Shown: positions 51,298-61,270 of the stretch, piece by piece
How the letters are laid out: every line of letters starts with the position of its first letter
Position numbering within the stretch: position 1 is the first letter of the stretch
DNA from: Candidatus Methanorbis basalitermitum
GTDB taxonomy: Archaea; Halobacteriota; Methanomicrobia; Methanomicrobiales; Methanocorpusculaceae
Assembly: GCA_031287415.1 (NCBI GenBank)
Contig: JAITSY010000027.1
Span: 1-64,000, forward strand
Reading direction: 5' to 3'
Length of the DNA stretch: 64,000 nt
Translations under genes and position numbers: made by a program
Notes under the pieces: generated by a model
Seen by the model: only the letters and a program-made list of their open reading frames with translations
Database searches by the model: none
Told to the model about the DNA's origin: nothing

Positions 51298-53655
51298 ATG
51301 CCACACGTCCCCGAACTCCTGGCACCTGCTGGATCTCCCGATGCCCTCAAAGCCGCTGTTGCTGCCGGAGCAGACGCAGTCTATCTCGGCGGAAAAGTGT
51401 TCGGGGCACGCCGGTACGCCGTGAACTTCGACCGTAAAGAACTCGCCGCAGCTGTCGCCTTTACTCACAAAAACGGTGTCAAAATCTATACCACAGTCAA
51501 TACCCTCGCAAGTGATGATGAGATGGCAGGGATTGCCGAATACCTCACCTTCCTCTCGGAGACAGGCGTTGATGCCATTCTCGTGCAGGATCAGGGTGTT
51601 CTGGCAGCCGCCCACGAGGTTGCCCCCGATCTCCCGCTGCATGCTTCCACCCAGATGACGATTCACAATGCCGCAGGCATCAGGTTCGCGGCCGAACATG
51701 GCGTCTCCCGTGTCGTGCTCGCCCGCGAACTATCTCTTGGGGAAGTGCAGACGGTCGGAGAGGTGGCAAAAAAGTGCGGCATCGAACTCGAAATGTTCTG
51801 CCACGGAGCAATCTGCTACGCATACTCCGGTCAGTGTCTTTTTTCCTCGGTGATTGGTGGCAGGAGTGGCAACCGCGGCATGTGCGCCCAGCCATGCAGA
51901 CAGCCCTATGCTCTGCTTGCCAATGGCGATGTTGTCTCAGCACAGGGATGCTATCCGCTTTCGCCCCGGGATCTCTGCCTCTATCCGTACCTAGGAGAGA
52001 TCAGTGACGCACCCATTGCCGCCATCAAAATCGAAGGACGGGTGAGGACGCCCAAATATGTTGCCCTCGTCACCGATGCCTACCGCCGGGCACTGGACGC
52101 TATTGCCACGGGTGAGGATTGGAAGCCGGAAACCGAGGTGATGGAGGACCTCGCCTTTGCATTTAACCGCGGGTTTACCAAAGGCTATCTCCTTGGAGAC
52201 AAAGGCCCGTCATTTATCAATACAAAGAAACCGGGCAATCAAGGGGTCTATGCAGGCAGCGTCAGCGGCAGTGACAACCGTCGCGGCAAAGTCATCATCA
52301 AAATCGAGGGCCCCATTCCAGACAAGGGAGATGGACTTGTTTTTCGGTTTGCAGGTCGGGAGATCGGTTTTGCCTTAAACAAAGAGCCATATCTCTTCCC
52401 CGAAGGAGATGCCTACAAAATTCCTGCGCCGCCAGAGGTCCTCGCAGGCAGCGAACTGTGGATTACCCACCGGATGAAGACCGAACGAAAGGCAGTCTCG
52501 ATAATTTCACGCCCGCGACAGGGCAGAGTTCCTCTCGACATCACTGTGGGTGTAAACAACGACGGGTATCTGACAATCAGCGGCCATGGTGCTGCGGCTA
52601 TCAGCGAAACTCCGATGCAGGATGCCCAGCGGCAGCCTGTCACTGCCCAGGCACTGTCCGTACAGCTGCAGAAAACTGGAGGAACCCAGTTTGTTATCCG
52701 CAGCATTGCAATGAACTACGAGGGAAAGAGATTCCTCCCTATGAGCGCTATCAACGATCTCCGCCGCCGATTTCTCGCCGAATGCGAGGTTGCCCTCATA
52801 ACTCCGCCGGTACGGACGCACCGCAGCTACACGGAAAAAGGAGCTGCCGTGACGGTACGGACGGTTCCTGTCCTGCAGGTGTATGTCAACTCAGTTATCG
52901 GGGCAAAGACCGCGCACTCTGCAGGTGCGGGACAGGTAGTGTACGAGGGATTTGAGGAGATCTCTGATCTGCCGATCATTTACAAACTCCCGCGAATTCT
53001 CCATGAGGAAGAGTTGACAAACACCATCGCCAAAATCCCCGCATCAACCATAGGCATCATGGTGGATGGCGTCGGCATCGCCGAAGATATCAAAGATCTG
53101 CCAAAGTACGGCGGGTCCGGTCTGAACATCACGAACGCCAGGTCTGCGATGGTGTATGGCAAGTCCTGCAGGCAGGTCTGCCTGTCGCCGGAGCTCTCCG
53201 GTAAACAGATCAAAATACTCATGGAACATCTTGCCGCATATGCCAATCCGCCGAAGACGGAGGTAATCGTGCAGGGCAGTCTCGAGGTGATGATAACCCG
53301 AAACTGCATCCCTGCAACAGCCCTCGACTGTCGAAGCTGTAATCTTCCATGGGCACTGAAGGACGGAACAGGCCGCATTTTCCGTGTGCGGACCGACACC
53401 AACTGCTGCGGCCACATTCTGAACGCCGCAGAGATATGCCTTATTGAACATGTCGGAAAAATTGCTGCTGCAGGGGTTTCGGTCATCTCCATCGATGCCC
53501 GCGACAGATCTCCTGAGTACATCCGACGAATGGCTGCTCTCTACACCGCAGCTCTTGTAGGGGAGCGCCCAAAAGAACTCAAAGAGCAGATCATAGAGAT
53601 CGCCTCCGGCGGTGTGACGGCAGCACACTATCTCCGCGGTGTGGAACATCGGTAG
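51298..53655 (+). CDS. U32 family peptidase-like protein (large form with DUF3656-like region)
   Basis: A 785-residue U32 protein. The N-terminal barrel is clear: PELLAPAGSPDALKAAVAAG with ADAVYLGGKVFGARR, then HASTQMTIHNAAG and the U32 signature LEMFCHGAICYAYSGQCLFS followed by GRSGNRGMCAQPCR. The four cysteines there may bind an iron-sulfur cluster, as in RlhA, which hydroxylates 23S rRNA. The C-terminal half has further cysteines (ALDCRSCNLPWALKDG, NCCGHILN). The large size matches archaeal and bacterial long U32 proteins. rRNA modification is a reasonable guess, proteolysis less so. Confidence 0.85.
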   Translation: MPHVPELLAPAGSPDALKAAVAAGADAVYLGGKVFGARRYAVNFDRKELAAAVAFTHKNGVKIYTTVNTLASDDEMAGIAEYLTFLSETGVDAILVQDQGVLAAAHEVAPDLPLHASTQMTIHNAAGIRFAAEHGVSRVVLARELSLGEVQTVGEVAKKCGIELEMFCHGAICYAYSGQCLFSSVIGGRSGNRGMCAQPCRQPYALLANGDVVSAQGCYPLSPRDLCLYPYLGEISDAPIAAIKIEGRVRTPKYVALVTDAYRRALDAIATGEDWKPETEVMEDLAFAFNRGFTKGYLLGDKGPSFINTKKPGNQGVYAGSVSGSDNRRGKVIIKIEGPIPDKGDGLVFRFAGREIGFALNKEPYLFPEGDAYKIPAPPEVLAGSELWITHRMKTERKAVSIISRPRQGRVPLDITVGVNNDGYLTISGHGAAAISETPMQDAQRQPVTAQALSVQLQKTGGTQFVIRSIAMNYEGKRFLPMSAINDLRRRFLAECEVALITPPVRTHRSYTEKGAAVTVRTVPVLQVYVNSVIGAKTAHSAGAGQVVYEGFEEISDLPIIYKLPRILHEEELTNTIAKIPASTIGIMVDGVGIAEDIKDLPKYGGSGLNITNARSAMVYGKSCRQVCLSPELSGKQIKILMEHLAAYANPPKTEVIVQGSLEVMITRNCIPATALDCRSCNLPWALKDGTGRIFRVRTDTNCCGHILNAAEICLIEHVGKIAAAGVSVISIDARDRSPEYIRRMAALYTAALVGERPKELKEQIIEIASGGVTAAHYLRGVEHR

Positions 53656-54321
53656 ACGGTGTTTTTTCGACCCATCGTGCGTCTGTACTAATCCCAATGT
53701 ACCTATTCGGCGCCAAACACATGGGTCAAATATGTACATGCAGAAAGATCTCGGTTCCACTGCCTTGCTGGTTCTCCAGCACCGTGTCCAGAAAGTACGT
53801 CTATGTCAATGGAAAAACGCCGGCTATGCAGATGCTGCAAACGTTCCCTGCAACCATTGCAGGGCAATGGGTTCCGCTGTCATGCAACTATCCAGCGTCA
53901 CTTGGCAGAGCATGCACAAACAAAAAAGCAATCCGTTGCTAGGCAGGATGATACCAAAACGAACGACTCACTGCCCCCATAGACAAAAAATATTTATGAA
54001 CTTATCGGTTTTAGTGGAAAATATATTAATAACTCTTCTAAAGCGCAATTCCGATTCATTATGTGCTTGCTTTCGTTCTTTTTCATCCATTTGTTGCGAA
54101 CAGCGTTTTATAGCGGTTTCGTCTAAGTCATTTATGGTAGCTCCGGCACAGATGCTACCAGAGAAATCACAGCCTACACATCTTGAAAAGAACAGGGAAG
54201 AAAAATTTCAGCCGCCAATGGCGGTACGGCCTCTGCACGCTGACCCCGAAGTGGGTTGCAACACGTCAAGACGCATCGACAATAAAGTCCATGTATGTTC
54301 TCCCGCATAACGGCATAAAAC
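53656..54321. other. Gene-poor gap with a repeat B copy and an orphan ORF fragment
   Basis: A repeat B variant with TGCAACCATTGCAGGGCA and CGCTGTCATGCAAC lies at 53848-53888 and closely matches 24810-24851. On the minus strand a frame from about 54208 to 53968 encodes FFSRCVGCDFSGSICAG and a charged helix (QQMDEKERKQAHNESELRFR) without a usable start codon. This AT-rich fragment looks like the end of a lost zinc-binding protein. Nothing else is recognisable. Confidence 0.45.
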
Positions 54322-55452
54322 TTACATCACGGCTTCAATTCTGTTCAGCGCCACTTCCAGTCGCTCCATAGCCGCTGCATACGAAATCCGAATCCATCCC
54401 GGAGCACCGAACGCCGTACCCGGCGTTGCGGCGACATGCGCTTTTTCCAGCCACAGATTCGCCGTCGCCACATCATCCCCACCGACATTAATGAATGCAT
54501 AGAACGCCCCTTCTGCCGGGGCAGTCCTGAATCCAAGTCCCGTAAGCCTGCCGATCACAAACATCTTGCGGCGCTCGAACTCCTTTCTCATATCCTCAAC
54601 GCAGGTCTGATCGCCCTCGAGCGCCGCAATGCCTCCCCACATTGCAAACGTGTTCACGCAACCGATCGAGTGCTGCATCACTTTATCCATCGCAGGAAGC
54701 GCATCCGGCGGCGCTGCAAAATAGCCGAGTCGCCATCCGGTCATGGCGTAGGCCTTCGAAAAGCCGTTGATCGTAACCGTCCGCTCCAACATATCGCCGA
54801 TCGCTCCAATTGACACGTGCTCCTCCTCATAGATGAGTTTCTCATAAATCTCATCCGATAGACAGAACAGATCGTGGTCCATGCACACATCCGCAACCAG
54901 CCGCAGAGACGACCTCCCGAGAACCGCTCCCGTCGGATTCGACGGCGTGTTCACAATAATCATCTTCGTCTTGTCCGTGATCACCTCGTAAACCGATTCG
55001 TCTACCTGGAAATCCGCATTCAGCGAACAATGAACTGCCCTGCCACCGGCAATCTGTACGCACGGCTCGTACGACACCCACGATGGGTCGATAACAACAA
55101 CCTCATCCCCTTTGTTTAGCATTGCCATCATCGTGATGCGGACAGCATCCTTTGCACCCGCCGTTACCATAATCTCCCTCTGGGTTACTGCAATATGGTT
55201 GTCGCGGTTCAATTTGTCGGCAACTGCCTGCCTCAGCTCAGAAATACCACGAGATGGCGCATAATGCGTTTCACCGCGGATCAGTGCATCAACTGCCGCC
55301 TGCGTAATATGGGCAGGTGTTGCAAACTCCGGCTCACCTACCGCAAGACTGATCACATCAATACCGGATGCTATCATTTCCTTCGAACGGTTGCTCATCA
55401 CCATCGTCGCCGAGGGCGCAACAGCTGCAATCGTTTCCGAAAGAGATTTCAT
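54322..55452 (-). CDS. Class I/II PLP-dependent aminotransferase (aspartate aminotransferase type)
   Basis: A 376-residue fold-type I aminotransferase. ISLAVGEPEFATPAHI, HYAPSRGISELRQAVADKL and IIVNTPSNPTGAVLGR are the AspC/AspB landmarks, and the PLP lysine is in INGFSKAYAMTGWRLGYF. The late RISYAAAMERLEVAL holds the carboxylate-binding arginine. Likely substrates are aspartate/2-oxoglutarate, but branched or aromatic substrates cannot be excluded. Its start overlaps the ribH stop by four bases (ATGA). Confidence 0.9.
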   Translation of the reverse strand: MKSLSETIAAVAPSATMVMSNRSKEMIASGIDVISLAVGEPEFATPAHITQAAVDALIRGETHYAPSRGISELRQAVADKLNRDNHIAVTQREIMVTAGAKDAVRITMMAMLNKGDEVVVIDPSWVSYEPCVQIAGGRAVHCSLNADFQVDESVYEVITDKTKMIIVNTPSNPTGAVLGRSSLRLVADVCMDHDLFCLSDEIYEKLIYEEEHVSIGAIGDMLERTVTINGFSKAYAMTGWRLGYFAAPPDALPAMDKVMQHSIGCVNTFAMWGGIAALEGDQTCVEDMRKEFERRKMFVIGRLTGLGFRTAPAEGAFYAFINVGGDDVATANLWLEKAHVAATPGTAFGAPGWIRISYAAAMERLEVALNRIEAVM

Positions 55453-55868
55453 GCCACAAGTCTCCGGACCATCTTCACTGCGGACTCAACCACACGCTTT
55501 CCGTACTCAATACAATCCTCCGCCTCAAGCCGAGTCAGCCCGAGACCGGAGATGCCCAGAACCACCTGTTTGGCGTACTCAAGCGACAGATCGATGAACT
55601 TTCGTGATGCATGCGGAACCACAATTGGATCATGGTCCGTTGCCCCCTCAATCGCACAGCCAATGGTAAATACCGCATTGATGTCTGACCTCTTCTGAAA
55701 CAGGCGGGCGACAAGCGGCATATCATAGGCGCCCAGAACATAGATGCGATTACAGACATTCGCACCGAGGAAATGTGTGTGCTCTTCCGCTTCCATCTCC
55801 ATCATGTACGTAAGATCGCGGTTGAGCTCTGCAACAACGAACCCGAATTTGACTAGCTGGTCGGTCAT
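55449..55868 (-). CDS. ribH: 6,7-Dimethyl-8-ribityllumazine synthase
   Basis: A 139-residue archaeal RibH that condenses the pyrimidine and butanone-phosphate precursors of riboflavin; methanogens need the product for FAD and for F420. The AVFTIGCAIEGATDHD and VPHASRKFIDLSLEYAKQVV segments hold the active site, and the end GLGLTRLEAEDCIEYGKRVV is typical of the archaeal subgroup. It is the first gene of a two-gene unit with the aminotransferase. Flavin use links it to ribL at 19.6 kb. Confidence 0.92.
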   Translation of the reverse strand: MTDQLVKFGFVVAELNRDLTYMMEMEAEEHTHFLGANVCNRIYVLGAYDMPLVARLFQKRSDINAVFTIGCAIEGATDHDPIVVPHASRKFIDLSLEYAKQVVLGISGLGLTRLEAEDCIEYGKRVVESAVKMVRRLVA

Positions 55869-56267
55869 GATAAATTATCTCTGTATCATATCTGGCGCAA
55901 AAGTATATAGTGGTTCACAATAAAGTTTCAACTCAAAAATGAGTTCCGAGAGTACTACTACTGCTTTCCGGATGCGTCAGCAAGGCAACGAAACCTCGCC
56001 TTGCAGGTAATTATCGGCAGACCAAGATCAGATGCTTCTTTTTTGACCGTGACTATGTCATTCAAGCTACACGCCTCTAATAGAGGCGTGCAGTAGTGGC
56101 ATGTGGAACACGTACAACTTAGAATCTGCAGACATCATCCTTAAATTATGTTTTTCCTACATCCAGGTGATGATGAACGTTAATTAGGGGAACTATCCGA
56201 TCAACCGTGAAACAAGCTGGGGCGGGTGACATTAATCATCCCTCACCACCAATAAGTAAAAGATTCT
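55869..56267. other. Intergenic region between ribH and aspS with two repeat elements
   Basis: CAAGGCAACGAAACCTCGCC with TTGCAGG (55981-56007) and a repeat A hairpin at 56066-56096 are visible. An AT-rich stretch near 55880-55925 could hold the ribH promoter. No gene is supported. Confidence 0.6.
56066..56096. repeat. Palindromic repeat A copy
   Basis: Perfect nine-base arms CACGCCTCT (56070-56078) and AGAGGCGTG (56082-56090) with loop AAT; the flanks GCTA and CAGTAG extend the symmetry. Confidence 0.85.
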
Positions 56268-57557
56268 ATGCGCATCCCAATAAAGGACGTCACCCCCAAA
56301 TCTGAGCATGCGGAGATTGCCGGATGGGTTCACGAAGAGCGTGACCTTGGCGGTCTCACGTTCCTTCTTGTCCGCGACAGAACCGGTATTCTGCAGATAA
56401 CGATCCCAAGGAAAAAGGTCAGCCCCGAAGTACTCGCCGCCATTAAGGAGGTAAGCCGTGAGTCCATCGTCTCCTGCACGGGTGTTGTTAAGGCAACCGA
56501 AAAAGCACCAGGAGGACGTGAACTTGTGCCGAAGACACTCAGGATCATTTCCCGTGCCGACACCCCGCTGCCGCTGGACGTTGCCGAGAAAGTTCCGGCA
56601 GATCTCGACACACGGCTCGACAACCGCTATCTTGATCTTCGCAAACCACGAATCAACGCAATTTTCCTGATCCGAAACGCCGTCCTTCGTGCGGTCAGCG
56701 AATATCTCTGGGACCAGCACTTCACCCAAGTCCAAACCCCGAAGATCGTTGCCGCCGCAACTGAGGGGGGAACCGAACTATTCCCGCTCGCCTACTTTGA
56801 CAAGGAAGCATTTCTCAACCAGAGCCCGCAGCTCTATAAGCAAATGCTCATGAGTGCCGGATTTGACCGCGTTTTTGAGATCGGTCCGATCTTCCGCGCC
56901 GAGGAACACAACACCGTCCGGCATTTAAACGAAGCAACCTCGATAGACATAGAGATGTCTTTTGCCGATGAAAAGGACGCCATGTACGTCCTCGAAGAAG
57001 TTGTTTCCTATGCTTACGGAGAAGTTGCCGACATCTGCAGCAATGAACTTGCCGTCCTCGGCCTCAACGACTTTGCGGTCCCAAAACCACCGTTTCCGAG
57101 GATCACCTATCAGGAAGCAGTCAACATCACTGCGGCGAAAGGAGAAGGGATCGCCTTCGGTGACGACCTCTCCACCGCCGCAGAAAAGATCGTCGGCGAC
57201 GAGATGGGTACGATGTATTTCGTCATCGAGTGGCCGTCCTCCACAAGACCGTTCTATACCATGCCATTTGAGGATAGACCAGAAATTTGCCGTGCGTTCG
57301 ACATGATGCACCCAAGAATGGAGCTCTCCTCCGGTGCCCAACGATGCCACATCCACAACCTACTTGTCAAGCAAATCAAAGCAAAGGGCCTCAATCCCGC
57401 CTCATTTGAGTTTTATCTCAATCCATTCCGCCACGGCATGCCACCGCATGCCGGCTGGGGACTTGGGGCAGAAAGGATGATCATGACCATGCTCGATCTG
57501 CCAAACATCCGCGAAGGTGTACTCTTCCCCCGTGACCGACATAGGGTCAGCCCATAA
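56268..57557 (+). CDS. aspS: Aspartyl-tRNA synthetase (archaeal type)
   Basis: Charges tRNA-Asp, and in archaea without AsnRS also tRNA-Asn. The OB-fold anticodon domain covers the first 100 residues (AEIAGWVHEERDLGGLTFLL, VRDRTGILQITIP). The class II core has motif 2 in FEIGPIFRAEEHNTVRHLNE and motif 3 in HAGWGLGAERMIMTMLDLPN, with the flexible loop AAATEGGTELFPLAYF before them. At 429 residues it is complete. The end FPRDRHRVSP is the usual archaeal C-terminus. It is monocistronic, followed by repeats and decayed DNA. Confidence 0.96.
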   Translation: MRIPIKDVTPKSEHAEIAGWVHEERDLGGLTFLLVRDRTGILQITIPRKKVSPEVLAAIKEVSRESIVSCTGVVKATEKAPGGRELVPKTLRIISRADTPLPLDVAEKVPADLDTRLDNRYLDLRKPRINAIFLIRNAVLRAVSEYLWDQHFTQVQTPKIVAAATEGGTELFPLAYFDKEAFLNQSPQLYKQMLMSAGFDRVFEIGPIFRAEEHNTVRHLNEATSIDIEMSFADEKDAMYVLEEVVSYAYGEVADICSNELAVLGLNDFAVPKPPFPRITYQEAVNITAAKGEGIAFGDDLSTAAEKIVGDEMGTMYFVIEWPSSTRPFYTMPFEDRPEICRAFDMMHPRMELSSGAQRCHIHNLLVKQIKAKGLNPASFEFYLNPFRHGMPPHAGWGLGAERMIMTMLDLPNIREGVLFPRDRHRVSP

Positions 57558-57647
57558 AAATGCAGAAATTTTGTCCTGATCACAACTACGGGACTGGAAT
57601 GATTGCATGAGTTGCGCGTGCACGCCGGCGGCGACACAAGGCCAAAC

Positions 57648-57695
57648 CTTGCTTGCGCAGATGTGTCGGCGTAACCTCTATCAGAGGCGTGCAGC
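57648..57695. repeat. Palindromic repeat A, long form
   Basis: CTTGCTTGCGCAGATGTGTC, then GGCGTAACCTCTATCAGAGG, then CGTGCAGC. Reverse complement of 20706-20752 with two differences by my count. Preceded by GACACAAGGCCAAAC, which may be part of a larger element. Confidence 0.8.
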
Positions 57696-57855
57696 ATCTC
57701 CTCAAACTGAGATCTCCTGCCCGCATCTTTTTTGGTACGGAATTACTCTGAAATGAGGGAAAGAGACATACATTCTGCCATCGAACAGTAATGCAAGATG
57801 TTAGACCCTAATTTTGAAGAAATTTTACCTGGATGAAAAACGGTAATAGATTATC

Positions 57856-57918
57856 GGAATTATCTGTTTGAATGGGAACAGTTCTTCAAACCTGAAATAT
57901 AACAGTCTATATCAATAG
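57856..57918 (+). repeat. AT-rich repeat C, third copy
   Basis: GGAATTATCTGTTTGAATGG, GTTCTTCAAACCTGAAAT and CAGTCTATATCAATAG match the copies flanking the dnaK operon with a few substitutions. An (AT)11 tract follows at 57925-57946. Confidence 0.8.
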
Positions 57919-58100
57919 AGAATGATATATATATATATATATATATTATAACAAAATAGATAAGTCCATTACTTTTTTCGTGTGTGATTGAATATGGCTC
58001 CATCGTAAAAGATGCAATCATAATTACGAGCAACCCGCGGGATCATGGAGATAGCGATGGGGCTGCGTCCAGTATTTACGATAAATCGATCATAGGTAAA

Positions 58101-58164
58101 GTTACATGGAGGCGGAATCCGCTGCCTTGCAAGGCACGGCACACCTTTATCAGAGGTGTGCAGC
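58101..58164. repeat. Tandem repeats B + A
   Basis: GTTACATGGAGGCGGAATCC with GCTGCCTTGCAAGG (repeat B variant, 58101-58134) is followed by GCACACCTTT - ATC - AGAGGTGTGC (repeat A, 58139-58161). Same composite as at 18414-18476 but in the reverse order. Confidence 0.75.
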
Positions 58165-58383
58165 TAAAACAAAGATTCATGGGGATGTATTTCGGATCCA
58201 CAAACGTTCTTTGTGTTACGGCCATAGATTTTTTCTTGCTTCCGTGCGAGGTCAAACGGGTCCTCAGGGCGCAGACTATTGGCCGGAATATGCATCAGTC
58301 AAAGAAAGTATTCTTTCATGAAAACCTATTCATGGCAACGGGACATTATATTACTGATATACCCTTATGTAATTCTGCTTTTC

Positions 58384-59230
58384 ATGGAGATTGCATACGC
58401 CATTTTGGTGGTGGTCGGTCTTGTCGTGCTTGAGACGGTGGCCAGCATCGATAATGCGATCATCAAGGCAAATATTTTGTCCACTCTGACAGTGGATGCC
58501 CATCACTGGTTTTTGACAGGGGGTATTATTATTGCGGCGTTCGGCACCCATGGTATTCTGCCATGAATGAACATCTAGTTCTCCACACCATGCTTAGGCC
58601 CGATTGGTGTAACTGATGACGACATTTTCAGATGATGAGACGACGGTGACGGCGATTGATCAGAGTGCGCCGTTCCTTCTGCTCGCAGAAGGATTTTCTG
58701 GTCTATTTGTTCCCCCACTGGTTGATAACCAGAGGAAAAAACTGCATTGTGCCAGGCGAGCGCGCGATGTCCCGCCAGGGTTCCGTTGTTCTGTGCGACT
58801 GCGTGGTTGTTTTGTTCATTATCTGTTATGCGGCAGCACAGATCAGTGCTCTTTTTGCGATTGCAGCGGTTGGAGGTTGGAGGTTCGGCGATCTTTTTTG
58901 TGATACAGGGTATGCGGCTCTTTGTCGACAAAAACTCTGCCAATCAGAAGTATGGGGCGCCGAACATGTCGGATATAAGCAAGCTGATGCTCCTTGAGGT
59001 GATCGATGCAACGTGCTCAATGGACGGAGTCATCGGTGCATTTGCGTTTACGATGTCAGTGCCACTTATTCTGATCGGATAATGGTATCGGCGCTGTTGT
59101 GGTACGCGGGCTGATCGTCAGAAACGTCGGCAGCATCCGCGGATATGCATACCTCAAAAAGGTGCGATGTGCTCGACTTCATCCTTGATCTCGTGTCATG
59201 TGGCGGCGAAAGATTTGGTCGGGACACATT
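58384..59230 (+). pseudogene. DUF475/TerC-like integral membrane protein, pseudogene
   Basis: The start MEIAYAILVVVGLVVLETVA with SIDNAIIKANILSTL matches the DUF475/TerC opening helix with its S-x-D-N-A motif. After a stop at 58564 the middle is scrambled over several frames. Recognition returns at about 58980 with SKLMLLEVIDATCSMDGVIG followed by AFAFTMSVPLILIG, the second conserved half (LEVxDAxxSxDGVIGAFA). Remnants of RNVGSIRGYAYLKKGAM follow in another frame. Intact members are about 350 residues and may handle metal ions. At least three frameshifts. Confidence 0.8.
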
Positions 59231-59541
59231 CCGGTCTGATTTGTGCCGCTCCTGACAGTTAGTATTGTGGCAGTGGTCTTCTGGTTGTCTTTTCGAGAGA
59301 TCACGGCGGGCAATTGCGGGGTCTGCCATATTCCACGGTCATAATTCTCATTTCCAATATGTGGGAATGATCATGATCGGTATTGCCCAGAACACAGTGA
59401 CGTTACGCGCTGCGGGATGGTTAGCCCAGCGGTTGAATATTATTGTGCGTTTCGTGTTTTTTTGTTGGGATCAGGGAATAACGGTAATACGCCCGAACAG
59501 TCAACAGCTTGGCCATCATCGGCGACAAAATAGTTAGTAAT
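59231..59541. other. Decayed DNA between two pseudogenes
   Basis: Short frames with membrane-like text (for example MIMIGIAQNTVTLRAAGWLA at about 59367) suggest the remains of another small membrane protein, but no family can be named. Confidence 0.35.
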
Positions 59542-60302
59542 CATGTCGCGGCTCCGCTGTCAAAAATGCAGTGCTCCAGCCAGGGTTGAACACGGGAAGC
59601 AGTACACCACCAGTGAAAACTGCGGGACCGATATCTATATTGACCGAAGTAGCGTCGTCTTCAACTACATCATGCCCTTCGTTCTGGATGAACGGCGCGC
59701 GCGTGCGATGTTTTGCCGATAGTGCGCTGGCCAATTCCTTACCAAAGATCTTGAACAGGAAACAAAGATTGCTTCGGTCGAAATTATCTACTTACCGGTC
59801 TTTTTTTCCGTCGTGTGGTCAGTTGGCAGGAAAAGTCCATCATCAAGTCGACAAAGGGAACAACACTCCCAAACCTCCAGAGTCTGGGGATACCACCAAG
59901 GACATAAAGGTCTTTGACGCCACCATTTCCGTCCAGGGTGCCGAGGTTCTCCAACCGGAGAACAGCGTGGAGATATCCCTTGAGGATATCCATGGCAGAG
60001 CGAAGGAGCAGGCTCTCCTGTACCTGCCGTTTTTTGTGTTTCACTACCGGTATCAGGAAACAAATTTCACCTCCATCATGGGAGGGACATCCGGCCGCGT
60101 CTGTACATCCGGATTTTCGGAACGAGCCCCCGCACCGTATGTCCTTGTGGTCGGCAACGGATTCGGCCTCGCATTCATTGGCGGCATCCTCGAACTTGTC
60201 ACGACACCGATCTGTTACGCACTTGTCTTTGTCGGAGCGGCCCTTACCATGGTGATCGGCAGAGCTGTTGTCCGCACGCCTGACAGAGGTGAAAGAGAAT
60301 GA
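59542..60302 (+). pseudogene. Zinc-ribbon membrane-associated protein, pseudogene
   Basis: It begins MSRLRCQKCSAPARVEHGKQ, a degenerate zinc ribbon (the second pair is reduced to ENCGTDIY). An in-frame TAG follows MFCR, after which FLTKDLEQETKIASVEIIYL and PVFF continue. A frameshift at about 59810 then leads to EISLEDIHGRAKEQALLYLP and FFVFHYRYQETNFTSIMG, ending in two hydrophobic segments (GFGLAFIGGILELVTTPICY). The domain order resembles archaeal zinc-ribbon membrane proteins of unknown role. One stop plus one frameshift. Confidence 0.65.
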
Positions 60303-61260
60303 GCAATGTTCCCAGCCTGCTGATGGGTCTTTCCGGTCTCGGCCGCGGCGGTGCAATCGAGATGACCGAGGGAAATCTCCCCGTTTTCGGCAAGTACTGC
60401 GGCTCTGCCCTCGTCACCACCGCAGACAATGCGGGCGTAACAAGGCTAATGTACGAAATAGAGGTCTGCAAGGAGGTGACCGAAGCCGTTGCATGTGAGT
60501 GGTTCGATGCATTTCCCAAAGCCCACAATCTTGCATTGTCTACTGCGATCACCGAGATCTTTCCGATGTATCCTCCATTCTGGCGGCTGACCGGAACCGA
60601 CAAGGACAGGCACACGAAAACAACGCATCATGAAAAGAGTTCCGATGGCGAGTACCTGTTGTTGGTGAACACCTGCCAACAGGAGATCTCGGCATCGTCA
60701 CTCCGCCAGAGACGAAGGGAACACATCTGCCGTATGTGGACGGCGGCATTCCTGTTTTTGAGACGACCTGTCACGTGATGAGGCCTGGGATCAGGTGGAC
60801 ACCGATATTCAGATGAGAGTCTACCGGCGCGCAACTGCCGATATTGAGGGGGTTACGTTTTCCCAAACCATCGGCATTCTCCGTGGATATTTCCGTCTCT
60901 ACTATCCGTACTGGATTGTCCGCTACCATTACCGTAAATGCGACTACTTTGCAGTGTTTGACGGCGTGTTAGGACACCCCATCTCCGGGAGGGGACTGGG
61001 GAAAACAGACCTATCAGACGACAGTTGTGGGTTTTGGTTCCGGATTCGGAGGGCTGTTTGCCGGATCAGGTACAGCGTTTGCTGTAGCGGCAGCTGATGT
61101 CTCCAACATCTGGCATGTTGCTGCCGGTGCGGCTCTGTCTCTTGCGGGGTACTGGATGTTCAGGTTCGGAGCGGAGGTTACCGACGGAAGATACGACGCG
61201 AGGATAAGCTGGCCCAGGTGGTCTAACACTCTTCCTTTTTTACGTATCCCGACAAAATAG
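60299..61260 (+). pseudogene. Membrane-associated protein related to its upstream neighbour, pseudogene
   Basis: The frame from 60299 starts MSNVPSLLMGLSGLGRGGAI and carries about 100 plausible residues before losing sense near 60620. A second frame has FRLYYPYWIVRYHYRKCDYF and AVFDGVLG, and a third ends in GFGSGFGGLFAGSGTAFAVA with another hydrophobic segment and ISWPRW. The YPYWIVRYHYR...FAVFDG block parallels YLPFFVFHYRY...TSIMGG of the preceding pseudogene, so the two are probably paralogues that formed an operon. The start overlaps the previous stop. Several frameshifts. Confidence 0.6.
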
Positions 61261-61270
61261 TATCTTCAAT

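Larger units (their letters stand above)
57558..58383. other. 0.8-kb repeat-rich gap
   Basis: It holds the long repeat A (57648-57695), repeat C (57856-57918), an AT dinucleotide tract (57925-57946) and a repeat B + A pair (58101-58164). No gene is recognisable. The frames in it are short and cross the repeats. Confidence 0.6.
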
